Shown here: positions 1 through 11,400 of the stretch, in pieces | How the letters are laid out: each line of letters starts with the position of its first letter | Numbering within the stretch: the stretch's first letter is position 1 | NCBI GenBank assembly: GCA_027972325.1 | Contig: JAPMOS010000057.1 | Span: 1-64,000, forward strand | Reading direction: 5' to 3' | DNA length: 64,000 nt | Origin: Paratrimastix pyriformis | Taxonomy: Eukaryota > Preaxostyla > Paratrimastigidae | Program-made: the position numbers and the translations under genes | Notes under the pieces: model-generated | Databases searched by the model: none | Seen by the model: only the letters and a program-made list of their open reading frames with translations | What the model was told of the DNA's origin: nothing

Positions 1-5
1 CACAG

Positions 6-1391
6 GCCTTGAGGCCCTGCCCCACCGCGAGGGGTACGCCTTCGCCCTGCCCATCACCATCTCGCTGTCCTTCGAGGCCTTCGGCACGGCGCCCGACGGG
101 CGGCCGCTGATCCCGGTGCTGCTCATGTTCGACCCGGCCAGCCAGCAGTACGTCGACGCCTCCACGACCTGCAGCCCGGCCTACACCCACGTCGACTACG
201 ACCACAAGCTGCTCGAGGTGAACATCTGCCATCTGACCACCTTCGCCCTGGTCATGACCACCCGCAACTTGACCCTGGCCGGCCTCCCCGAGCGCGCCGC
301 CCAGGCCGCCGAGTGCACGGCCGGACCTGCGGACCTGCCTCTGGTCAGCTTCCCGATCGACGGCGAGACCAGCATCGCCATCAGCCAGGCCGACCCCGTC
401 CCCGACCCGGCCGCGCCCGCGGGCACGCCGCTCACGTGCGCCTCGCTGGTGGCGCGCACGTACCGGGTGGTGACCTTCTTCGGGACGCCCTCGGGCGGGG
501 TGGCCACCCAGTGGGTGCCCGTCCGGGACACGGTGGCCCCGACCTTCGCCACGGCCCTGGCGCCCTTCCGGGCGGCGGCCTGCCCGGTGGACCGGACGGG
601 AGCCCTCGACCTGGCTGCGCTGCGGCCGCCCTGCTGGCCGACCTGCCGGCCCTGGTGGACTGCCAGCCGGCCGGGCTGCTGGGCCTGGCGCTGGGCGAGC
701 TGCCCGCGGGCCTGGCTCTGCGGGCTAACCTGACGGCCCGCTACACGCTGACCGACGGGTGCGGCAACGGGCGGGTGGTCGAGCGGGTCGTGCTCCTGGG
801 GCCGGTGCCCGTCGGCGGGGCGGTGGGCCTGATCGTGGGCTCGGTGGTGGGCTCCGTCTGCGGGACGGGCCTCCTGGTCCTGGGGGCCCTGCTTGCTCTG
901 CGCTGGTACCGGCGCCGTGTGGCTGCCCCCGAGGGCGACGCCACGAAGGCCGTCGAGATGGTGGTCCGGGCATCGCCCGTGCCGCCCGCCTCGAGATGGA
1001 GTTGGATGAGGCCGCCCTGCTGGCCTCGGTCGGGGCCTCTCCCGCCCCGCCTCCCCCTGCCGCCCACCGACGACCTCGCCCCCGACGCGGCCGCGGCTCC
1101 CCTGCCGCCCCGTCACCGCCTGCCCTGGGGGACATCGAGATCCACTTGGTGGAGACTCCGCCTGACCCGCTGATGGGCGCCGTCCTGCCCCCGTCCCCCC
1201 CTGCCCCCTTGGCCGGCCTGCTGGGAGCCGAGGATGCGGCCAGCGCCCCTGCCGGCCCCAGCGGTGCCCTCCCTGCCGACCTCGGGGTCGTGACCACGCC
1301 GCCCCCGGACGAGGCCGCTGCCCACCTGCTGGTGTCCCCTGCTGCCAGCCCCGAGGCCCCCGGCGCCGACGGGCAAACGGCACCACAGTAG
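6..1391 (+). CDS. Gene A, 3' end: membrane-proximal domain, transmembrane helix and cytoplasmic tail of a giant surface protein (partial)
   Basis: The last coding part of a gene entering from the left; cacag at 1-5 is the likely 3' splice site. It encodes a beta-type membrane-proximal domain ending in ICHLTTFAL (about 226-249), a further ectodomain with paired cysteines, one hydrophobic helix (about 816-898) followed by RWYRRR, and a Pro/Ala-rich tail. It is nearly identical to the end of gene B on the other strand (3966-3048), apart from a divergent island at about 315-390 and the tail. Compared with B, one G is missing near 626 (gcggccgcc against gcgggccgcc), which breaks the frame. Near 966-997 the frame changes again: either a 32-base GTCCGG...AG intron or another indel. 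After that a natural-looking tail (MELDEAALLASVGAS...) runs to TAG at 1389-1391; without it the frame stops at 1173. Function is inferred only: type I surface receptor or adhesin. Confidence 0.75.
315..390 (+). other. Divergent island inside the A/B inverted duplication
   Basis: On both sides (about 250-310 and 392-600) gene A and gene B are almost base-identical, but this stretch encodes TAGPADLPLVSFPIDGETS in A against VAQLGAIPQVAFVIDNQTS in B. Sharp borders between identical and divergent sequence suggest gene conversion tracts or a selected variable segment. Confidence 0.7.
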
Positions 1392-1467
1392 CCGTCCTTC
1401 CCATTTTTTTGTTTTCTTTTGAGGGGCTCTTGGGTGATGTATCGTTGGCCCTGTAACGACGAACACC

Positions 1468-1533
1468 TTTTCCTCCTCTTCCTCTTCCTCTTCCTCTTCC
1501 TCTTCCTCTTCCTCTTCCTCTTCCTCTTCCTTT
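1468..1533. repeat. (TTCCTC)n microsatellite
   Basis: About eleven perfect hexamer copies in the intergenic region, 80 bases downstream of the gene A stop. Confidence 0.9.
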
Positions 1534-1784
1534 TTCTTTGGCGCGGACCTTCTTTTGTCTTTATTGCGCTGCGCTGCGCTGCCCTGTTGTCTTGTTGTTC
1601 TCGTTGGCCTTGGTGCCTCATGAGGCTGGCCATCGTCGATGCCAACAATATTCTTTCGTTCTCCTCCTCCCCCCTGCGCGCTCCATTCGATTCGACTTGA
1701 CCGGAGCAGCGTGCCCCCCCGCGTCGCTGGGCTGGTCGGCCCGCGGGTTTGTGTCGTCCGTGCGTGTTGATCCCCTCACCGTCC

Positions 1785-1806
1785 CCCCCCCCCCCCCCCC
1801 CCCCCG
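1785..1806. repeat. Poly-C tract
   Basis: About 22 consecutive C in the intergenic spacer between convergent genes. The length is probably unreliable in any read technology. Confidence 0.9.
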
Positions 1807-2370
1807 TATGTATTAACAAGGCAACGCGCCCTATTTTTCAAATCTGGAGGCAAAAACACCGATTTGAAGGTGGGAGGGGCAGAGCCCCAGGGAGATGGCG
1901 AGAACTCCCAGATAAAACACGAATTGGGCATGAAACACACACCGCCCAGGAGACAACAAACAGCCGCGTTCCGTTTGAGAAGGTACATGATGGTCCGTCA
2001 GGTAAGGCCGACACATCGGCCGCCGATACACAGAAGCAAATGAAAGTGAAAAAAAAATGACCCGACGAGGGGACCCGCCTGCCCCCCGTTGGTTCGGTGA
2101 CGGGGCGGGTTTGAAGGGCAAGAGAAAAAGGGCAAGAAAAGGGCGAAAAAAACAAAATGATGAACAACAACAGACAAGAAGCCGCGAAAGAGAGATGATG
2201 AGAGCGAACGGCACGCAGGCTGCAGACGCTTCAAATTTCAAACTCAAATTACCCAACACAGGAAACAACAGGGGAAAAAAAACCAGAGTTCGTGTGGGCG
2301 CGCTGGCTCAAAGGGGAGGGAGGATGAGGTGCCACTGCAGGGGCCCAAGTCCTGACTGCATCGACGGACT

Positions 2371-4784
2371 CTACTGCTGAAGCTGCACGGCCGGACTCTC
2401 GGCAGGGACGGGACTCTCGGCAGGGACGGGACTCTCGGCAGGGATCTCGCCAGGAGTCCCGGTCGGTGCCGGTGGGTCGGGCGCTGGCGCCGGTGGTGAC
2501 GGCGGGGGCGGCGGGGGCGGAGACGAAGGCGCCTCCTCAAGGACAGCCGTCCCAGGGACCGGTGCGGGGGGCTCCGGCTGGCCCAGGTCGATCGGGCCGC
2601 CAAGGGCGCCCGAGGGAAGGGACGTCTCGGCCGCGTCGGGCGGCAGAGGGGCGGGCTCACCGGGAAGGGGGCTCGGGCTCACCGCATCAGGCAGAGGAGT
2701 GGCTGCGTCGGGGGTGGCAGATGAGGAGCGGTACGATTCGATGACCGGGTCAGGGGTCTGGGGGTCCAACGAGGGCTGGGGCGTGGACGAGCTCGACCAC
2801 AGCGGGGACGTGACCCGCTCGGCCCACTTCTCGGCGCCATCTGCGGCCGACCCGACGGCAGCTTCGTGAAGCGGGCAGCTGACAGCCACCTCAACCGCAG
2901 GCTCAGGGGAAGCCCCGGTGCACAGGAAGCAGCCTTCATCCGACTTGCCGTCTGGGGTAGACGGGGGCAGTGGGGACGACGACGACGGCACGGAGCCGGG
3001 GATTTCAACCATCTCCTTGGGCATGGCCATGACACGGTCGCTCTGGGCGTGGCGGCGCCGGTACCAGCGCAGAGCAAGCAGGGCCCCCAGGACCAGGAGG
3101 CCCGTCCCGCAGACGGAGCCCACCACCGAGCCCACGATCAGGCCCACCGCCCCGCCGACGGGCACCGGCCCCAGGAGCACGACCCGCTCGACCACCCGTC
3201 CGTTGCCGCACCCATCGGTCAGCGTGTAGCGGGCCGTCAGGTTGGCCCCGCAGGCCAGGCCCGCGGGCAGCTCGCCCAGCGCCAGGCCCAGCAGCCCGGC
3301 CGGCTGGCAGTCCACCAGGGCCGGCAGGTCGGCCAGCAGGGCGGCCCGCAGCGCGGCCAGGTCGAGGGCTCCCGTCCGGTCCACCGGGCAGGCCGCCGCC
3401 CGGAAGGGCGCCAGGGCCGTGGCGAAGGTGGGGGCCACCGTGTCCCGGACGGGCACCCACTGGGTGGCCACTCCGCCCGAGGGCGTCCCGAAGAAGGTCA
3501 CCACCCGGTACGTGCGCGCCACCAGCGAGGCGCACGTGAGCGGCGTGCCCGCGGGCGCGGCCGGGTCGGGGACGGGGTCGCTCAGGGTGATGTTGATGCT
3601 GGTCTGGTTATCGATGACGAACGCGACCTGCGGAATCGCACCAAGCTGGGCGACGCACTCGGCGGCCTGGGCGGCGCGCTCGGGGAGGCCGGCCAGCGAG
3701 AGGTTGCGCGTGGCCACAATCAGGGCGAAGGTGGTCAGATGGCAGATGTTCACCTCGAACAGCTTGTGGTCGTAGTCGACGTGGGTGTAGGCCGGGCTGC
3801 AGGTCGTGGAGGCGTCGACGTACTGCTGGCTGGCCGGGTCGAACATGAGCAGCACCGGGATCAGGGGTCGCCCGTCGGGCGCCGTCCCGAAGGCCTCGAA
3901 GGACAGCGAGATGGTGATGGGCAGCGCAAAGGCGTACCCCTCGCGGTGGGGCAGGGCCTCAAAGGCCTGCGCGAAACGGCGAATGAAGAGCAAGGGTGAG
4001 TGAGTGGGATGTGTGCAAAGGTGCTGCACTGCGCAAAGTCCATGAATTTCAGATGGGTCGCCTGGGCAACCGTAACCCACCGCGCAACCGCGTCTAGGAC
4101 TGGGGGGCGCCACAGACAAAGCTGTAGTTGCCAAAGTTGAACACGGCGTCGACGTCGGTGGTGCTGGTGGTCGGCATGGGCTCGGGCGGAGTGGTGGCCT
4201 GGGAGGGGGCCACGCTCAGCTGGACGGGGTCGGTCACGGCCCCGGGCGGGATCCGCACGCCGCCGACCACCTTCTTGGTCTCGCCGGGCGGCGGGGGCGA
4301 GTCGAACATGAAGGTGGTCTCGGGCGAGTCCGGGCTCAGGGGCGCCTCGAACGCACCCACGTGCACCCCGGGCGCGCAGAGGACCCCCGAGACGAGCGAG
4401 CTGTTGGAGATGGCCCGCAGGCAGGGGATGTACCGGTAGCCCTCGACCAGCAGCGGCCGCGCCCAGCCCGAGGTGACGTTGGTCCCGACGAGGCTGCTCG
4501 TCCCGCTGACCCGCGACCAGTCCAGGAAGAGCAGCCGCTCGGTGGTCATGGCGGCCCCGTTGGCGGCCCCGTTGGCGGCCGTCGCGGTGGTGGTGAGGTT
4601 GTGCTCCTCCCAGATGCAGTACTGGTACTCGGTGATCTGGCTCAGCGGGGCCGGCCACGGGTCCCACACGATCCTGGCGGTGGTGGAAAGAAGAGGGAGT
4701 GAGGAGGATGGGGCGACGGGGAGGGAGCAGCAGCAGCGGTGGTGGTGGTGGTGGTAGTTGTGTTGGTGGTGGTGACAGGACGAG

Positions 4785-4822
<38 letters not shown>

Positions 4823-5426
4823 ATGGTGGGATGGCGGGATGGTGGGATGGTGGGCGGTGGGTGGGTGGTGGGTGGCGGCGCTGATGACAACAACGGACGC
4901 GAAGAGGTCGGTGACGCTCTGCACCTGGATGTCGTAGCTGAACATGCCCGACCGGACGGTGGCCCCGGCCGTCGTGGGGGCCACCCGGTCCACCCGCACC
5001 GGGTCGGCCGTGGGCGTACCGGTCCACGCCCGCCCCGTTGCGCATCCGCATGACCCCGTACACGGTCCGGTTGTGGGTCCACACCAGGCCTGCTGGCAGC
5101 CCAGGTTGGCCTCGGGCGGGTAGCTGACCCAGGGCGCAATCCGCCGGAAGCCCCCAGCCCCGGGCCGCCCTGGTCGAGCAGCGGCAGCAGGGCCAGCAGG
5201 CCCGCCGAGGTGGCCCCGGCGGCCAGGTGCTGTTGGGCTGGCTCAGGGCGTGGGCGTACTCGACGAAGGACACCTCCATCGCCAGCAGGCCCGACTCGGG
5301 GTCCTCCCAGCCCTGGCCCGGGCCCCACCGCACGCAGAGCCGCTCCATGCCCGCCGTCCAGGCGCCCACCTCGTCCGTGCCGTTGTCCAGGTGGCTCGTC
5401 CCCGCAAAGGCCGGCGTCGCGTCGTA
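2371..5426 (-). other. Gene B exons 99-101: last module, membrane-proximal domain, transmembrane helix, cytoplasmic tail
   Basis: Exons 5426-4899, 4673-4118 and 3966-2371. Exon 99 has the last WEDPESGLLAMEVSF module, then reads coherently only by changing frame about four times between 5215 and 5000. Exon 100 has VGGVRIPPGAVTDPVQLSV and ends at donor GTCTGTGG; exon 101 resumes with FEALPHREGYAFALPITIS and ends the domain at ICHLTTFAL. The IPPGAV...HLTTFAL layout resembles GAIN- or ZU5-like membrane-proximal domains (inference). The helix GLIVGSVVGSVCGTGLLVLG (about 3080-3160) is followed by a basic RWYRRR stop-transfer. The tail of about 220 residues is Pro/Ser/Glu-rich and ends in three PAESPV repeats (2400-2455). 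Confidence 0.7.
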
Positions 5427-8400
5427 CTGGTGGCGAGGGGGCGGGGGGGTGGAGAGGGGCGATGTGAGGGAGTGAGGTGTTGGACGACGCTGGGCACGAT
5501 GGAGTGCCCTCGCATTCGGGGAGACACCGCCACCCGCCAACGGCCCGCCCCACAGCCAGCCAGCCAACCAGCCAGCCCAGCCCAGCCCAGCCCAGCCCAG
5601 CCCAGCCCAGCCCAGCCCAGCCCAGCCCAGCCAGCCTCACCCCCCCATGGTGGGGCCACAGACCACGAAGGGGTCCGAGGCGAGCTGCACGGTGAAGTGG
5701 GCCGCGTCGGTGACCCGGGCCAGCAGGTAGAGCTTGCGCAGGGTGGTCTGCTCGGCCAGCGAGAAGTTGAAGGCCACCAGCAGGGCGTTGGCGCACTCGT
5801 GGCGGCCCAGCCGGCCCGTCACGTCCACCCAGGGCACCAGCCCGGGCACGGTGCCGTTCAGGCCCAGGCCCACCTCGACCCGCACCAGCGGGCTGCCCGC
5901 CGAGGCCACCACCGAGACGTTCTCCGCGGGCAGCAGGTTGCCGTCCCCGTCGAACCGGCGCGGCTCGCACAGGAAGGCGCCGCCCTGGGCCGCCCCTTCC
6001 GCCCCTTCGGCCGCCGTCAGCTGGCCCAGGTAGGCCGCCGTGGGGGCCGCCCCAAGGTACCGGCCCAGGCCCACGAAGCGGGGCCCGCGGCTCTCGGCCT
6101 CGGCCAGGGCCAGGTCGCCCTCCAGCCGCAGCACCCCCACCACGTAGGGCTGCCCGTAGTAGATGCCGCCCGTCGCGGGCCGCTGGCTGAGCCCAACCAG
6201 GTGCAGGTGGGCCAGGTCGCCGCCCTCCGTGGGGCTGGTCATGTTGACGCTGTCCAGCGTCTCGTTGGCCATCCCGGTGGTGGTGCCGCCGCTGGTGGTG
6301 GTGGCGTTGATCAGGGTGCTGCTGCCGGTGGCGGCGGTGCTGTTGTGCCACTGGTTGACCAGCAGCGCCGCGGGCGAGACGTGGGTCACGGTCAGGCCCT
6401 CGCTCAGCGCCAGCATGCCCGGCGACAGGCGCCACGACACCCGGCCCAGCACTGCAGCCCACCAACAACCCGAAGCACAGCCCCCAGCCCCCCCCAGCCA
6501 GCCAGCCAGCCAGCCAGCAGCCCCAGACACAACGATGGTGAAGGTGGGGATGGGGAAACGCAGGAGGATGGTGGCAGGAGTGAACCTGCCCGCCAGCCCT
6601 CCAGCCCTCTAGCAGCCCGCCAGCCCGCCAGCCCGCCAGCCCGCCAGCCCTCTTGGCTCCGTGGGGGGCTCGTGGGACGGACCGTTGGCCATGGCGACCA
6701 GGTAGCGGTAGAGCCTGTAGGGCGTGGGCTGGGTGTTGTTGTTGGTCCGCATCCAGAAGGCCGGCCGCTGGGCGGCCGTGATGGCGGCCAGCGAGCCCGC
6801 CAGGGGCACCGGGGCCAGCGGCTGGGCCAGGGCCGAGCTGTTGCCCAGGGTGGCCGCCATGCAGCCCGCCAGGCCGGCCCCAGCACCTCGGGCAGGTCGG
6901 CCGAGGGCGCCCAGCCCCCGGCGGCCCCGATCCGGGCCGCGATGGTCGCCCGGGTGCCGCCCGCCGTGGCCGCCTCCAGGCAGGCCAGCAGGGCCGCCCG
7001 GCGCTGCTCGAAGACGGGCCGCTGCTCCTGCAGCCGACCGAAGGTGTACAGCGCGCCATCCCTGCCACGCCCCAAGGACACAACAACAGCAGCAGCAGGA
7101 GCGGTGGTGAGCCGGGATGGCAGGGCGGATGCCGGGGGATGGGAGGCGTACATGGTGGCGGGGGCAGGGAGGAAGGGGGGGGGGGCAGGGAGGGAGGGGT
7201 CGGAGGGCCGGACCCGAAGTCGCCCTCCTCGATGAGGGCCAGCCAGGCGCCGCCCAGCGGGACGGGGCTCGGGGCCGGGTCCCAGGCCCACAGCACGCTG
7301 GGCGCCATCAGGGGCGAGGTGCTGCTGGCGGCGGTGCTGTTGGTGGTGCTGTTGGTGGCCCCGCTCGTGGTGTTGGTGGTGGCCGTCCCGTTCATGGTCT
7401 GGTTCAGGTCGGGTGGCAGAGGAACAGTGGGCAAATGAGCACAAGCGAATGCGGGAGCGGTCCAAGATCACAGGGATGGCGATCCCTCCCACTCCCTCCC
7501 CGAAAACTGTGAGAAGGATGGACGAAGTGGGCGGACCCCTTCAGAGGGCAAGTCGACCGGGGCCGACTCGTTGTAGGCGGGCAGGGTGGGCAGCGGGTAG
7601 GTGGCCAGGGCCTCGGCCGGGTCGATGACCAGCATCGTCACAAGTTCCGTGACCGCCTCGACGGTCGCGTTGGCCGCCTCCGCGGTCTCGTTCAGGGTCA
7701 CTGGGGAGGGAACCGGAGGGAGATGGACAAGATCGGCAAATCGGAAAAGCCAAGCCAAGCACGAGCCGCAATGCGAACGGATGGGCCGCCACGGACCGGC
7801 GGTGCCGTTGACGGTGTAGGGCAGGGTGTCGTTGTCGACCGTGGTGAGGTTGTACCGGGTGGCGTACATCCAGGGCGACCAGACGAAGTCCAGCAGGTCG
7901 GTGGCCGTGTCGAGCCCGTTGGCCGTCCCCACGGCCAGGGCGTCCGTCCACAGGGGCAGACCGGCCGGGGCCGCGAAGGCCGGCGCCTCGGCGCAGCCCA
8001 ACACGGGCAGCTCCAGCCAGCCCTGCGCCCCCCACATCCCAGAAACCACCCACAGCCAGCCACCCACAGCCAAAGCCAGGACAATGGCAGAAATGATGGG
8101 CGCGGGCCGAGGAGCCGATGACCAGTGAGCCAAGAAGGGGGCGGAACGAAGAAGGGGGGCGGGCGAGTAGGTCGAGTGGGCACGGGGCGGACCGCGGTGA
8201 CACCCGAGGCGGCCGTGGCGCGGAGCCGGAAGGTGACCCACTGGCAAGGGGGCAGCACCGAGGCGGCCGTCCCGTTGCCCGGCAGCAGGCGCACCGTCAG
8301 GGCCGCCTGGGCCCACCCGAAGGCCGGCGCCCAGGTGCCCGCCGAGTAGCGCTGGCCCCCCGTCGCCAGCACCATCTCCCACTCGATCTGCGAGACGGGC

Positions 8401-11400
8401 GCCGGGGCCGGCCGCCCCCCCGTCGCGGGCACGCTCAGGTCCTGGGTCAGGGTCTGCACCAGGGCCTCGGTGAAGGTCTGCAGCAGCATGGGCGCCTGGG
8501 TGGCCGGGTCCCGGAAGAGCAGCCCCGCCTGGCCCAGGGCCGCCCGCTGGGTCGCCAGGCCATCGGCGGAGGCGGCGGTCGAGTTGCCGAAGAGGTCCAC
8601 GGCCGGGGCGGTGTCCGTCAGCCGCAGCGGCACCGCCGTGTAGGTCTGGGCCTGCAGCCCCATCTGGTCGGTCACCCGCACGGTCGCGTACAGCGACCCG
8701 GCCGCGGCCTGGCCCGCCCGGGCGGCCATGTCGGCCGGCAGGGCCACCCGCGGCCGCAGGGTCAGCCCGTCCAGCGGGTGCACCGGCGCCGGCACGGCGG
8801 GCCGGTTCGAGGCGGCGGCGGCGGCCGGCGGGACGGGCAGCTCGTGGAAGGCCACCACGTCGGCCCCGTAGGGCGACCAGCCCAGGGCCACCTCGTACCG
8901 GGCGATGCCCGTGCCCGCGTCCGAGAAGCCCGCCACCACCAGCTCGACGGCCTCGTACGAGGACTGGTACAGGGCCGCGCCCCAGGGGTGCGCCTGGCCG
9001 CCCTCGGCGAAGCTCACCCGGCCCAGCACCGGCTGCGCCGTGTCCACCGTCACAAGCCCGTAGTCGTAGCCCACCTGCACAGGCACCACCACCACCACCA
9101 CCAGCAGCAGCAGCAGCACAGGCCAGCAAAGGACGAGGCAAGGGGGAGGGGGGATGAGGCAGGGTGGGTGTGCAGGTGTGGAGGCAGCAAGGAGGAAGTG
9201 GGCACCGGGCAGGGGCGAGGGGCTCAGCCGGCCGGACCATGCCCAGGATGTTGGTCGCCCGGATGGTGAGGGCCACCGTGTCCCCGTCGGCCAGGCTCAG
9301 CCCGGCGAACTTGATGCGCCCCAGGGCCACCTCGTCGGCGGCCCACTCGCGGCAGGCCACCAGCTCCTGGGCCAGGTCGCTGTCGGCGCTGGGGCCCGCC
9401 GCCCCCACCAGGGGCCACCCCAGGCAGGCCTCGCGGCTGCTCAGCGGCACCAGGACCGGCTGGCACGGGCCAACCGGGCTCGTCACCTCCGCGCTGACGT
9501 TCTGGTAGCGCCCCGGGGCCGGCACGCAGTGGGGCGTCCGGTCGTCGAAGAGCACCTGCCAGGGGGGGCGGGGGCCGGGGGCCGGGAGCCGGGGGGTGTG
9601 AGGAAGGCGGCCGGATTGATGGCGAGGAGAGGCCCGATGGGGGCAGAGGGCATGCAACCGGGTCAGCGCGGGCTTCTGGACTGGGCAGGGCAGGGCAGGG
9701 CAGGGCAGGGCAGAGCGGACCTCGGTGCAGAACTCGGCCGACAGGGCCCCGGGCAGCCGGCCCACGGCCCGCAGGCAGAAGACCAGCGAGGTGCCCGCGG
9801 GCAGGGGCGCGTGGGCCCAGCTGAAGACCAGCGGGAAGCCGTTGGCCGCCGTGGCCGCCAGCGAGGCCGCCAGGGTGCCCTCCTCGGCCAGCTGGGGCTG
9901 CGGCAGCCGCGACCAGCTCAGCACCGCGCTCCCTGCACAGGGCGGGGGGCGGGGGCGGGGGCGGGGCGGTGGGAACGGCGAGCAATGGGATGGGTGAGAT
10001 GGGTGGCGGGGGGCAGAGGCAGCACGGGGAGTGCGGGGCGATGGTGATTGGGCGATGGGCCGCTGGGCGGGGCGGGGCGGGGCGGGGCGGGGCGGGGCGG
10101 GGCGGGGCGGGGCGGGGCGGGGCGGGGCGGGGCGGGGCGGGGCGGGGCGGGCTCGGGTTGGGCGGGGCGGACCGTTGGGGTGGGCGACGCGCAGCTGGAT
10201 GTGGTCCACGTAGCGCATGGCCGCCAGGGAGCGCTCCTGGAGCAGGTCCAGGGCCGCCTTGGGCACGCTGGCTGCGCCCCCCTCGGGCAGCTCCACCGGC
10301 CCGTAGCGCAGCACCACCGGGCCCGCCAGGTCGGCCGTGTAGACCCGCTCGACCCCCGGCCAGGCGCCCTCCCGGGGGACGGTGCTGTTCATGGCCGTCG
10401 GCAGCCGGGTCACCCCCGCCGCGTAGAAGTACGGCTGCCCGGGGGCCGTCAGGCAGTACACCGGCCCGGGGCTGGCGTACCGGGCCGACCCCGTGGCCGC
10501 CCAGGCCGTCACGCTCACGTAGAGGCCCGTCGCCCGGCTGACGTTGCCCAGCACCACCCGCCAGGCCCGCGTCCCGTCGGCACCCACCGCCGCCACCGCC
10601 ACCGCCGCATCGGCATCACCACCTAGGGCCAGGGTGCCGTTGTACAGGTCGGCGCTGCCCGGGCCCCGGCTGCCCACCTGCAGCAGGTAGCCGGTGATCC
10701 CCAGGGCCCGCTCGTCGCCGAAGCCGCCCCAGCGCCACCCCAGGGCGCAGCTCAGGTCGCTGCCGGCCGCCACCTGGGCCGCCGCCCCCAGGTAGGTCGC
10801 GTTGGCCCCCACGACCAGCCCCGCCGCAGGGCGGGCGCTGTACAGCTCCACCGGCCCGGCCGTGCGCAGGGTCACCGTGGGCCCGCCCACCGTGGGCACC
10901 CCCAGGCAGGCGTACCGGGCGCCCCAGCTGGCCGCCGTCACGTTCAGCTGCACCGTGAAGGCCTCCACTGCCACCACCGCCACCCGGCTGCCGTCGTCGG
11001 CCGCCGCCGTCGCCAGCAGGGCCACCGACTGGCACAGGGCCGAGGGGGCCAGTTGGCACTGCGGGTCGGCCGACAGGCACAGGGTGGCCGCCCCGCCAGC
11101 GGGCAGGGCACCTCGAAGGCCCCCACCACCACCTGCAGGGTCCCGTTGGCCGGCTGGTAGACGGCCTCGATGCCGCCCGCCTGAGGGCTGGCCACCGCCG
11201 CCGCCCCGAGGGCCACGGGGCGCACCGTCGCCCGGGCCGTCGAGCGGAAGGTGGTCGTCAGGCCCACCTTGTTGGTGCACCGCACCCAGCCGTAGAGGGC
11301 CGTCGGCAGGGCCGCCCCCGCGGGCAGGCGCCCCTCCGCCAGCACCGTGTGGGTGCTCCCCGCCGAGGCGGCCGCCACCCAGGGCGACCACCGCGCCGGC

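Larger units (their letters stand above)
1392..2370. other. Convergent intergenic region between genes A and B
   Basis: About 980 bases between the two stop codons, less GC-rich than the genes. It holds T-rich runs just after the gene A stop (1404-1420), a TTCCTC microsatellite, a run of about 22 C at 1785-1806 and purine-rich stretches. I see no convincing gene. It must contain both 3' UTRs and poly(A) sites, but I cannot fix their positions. Confidence 0.7.
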
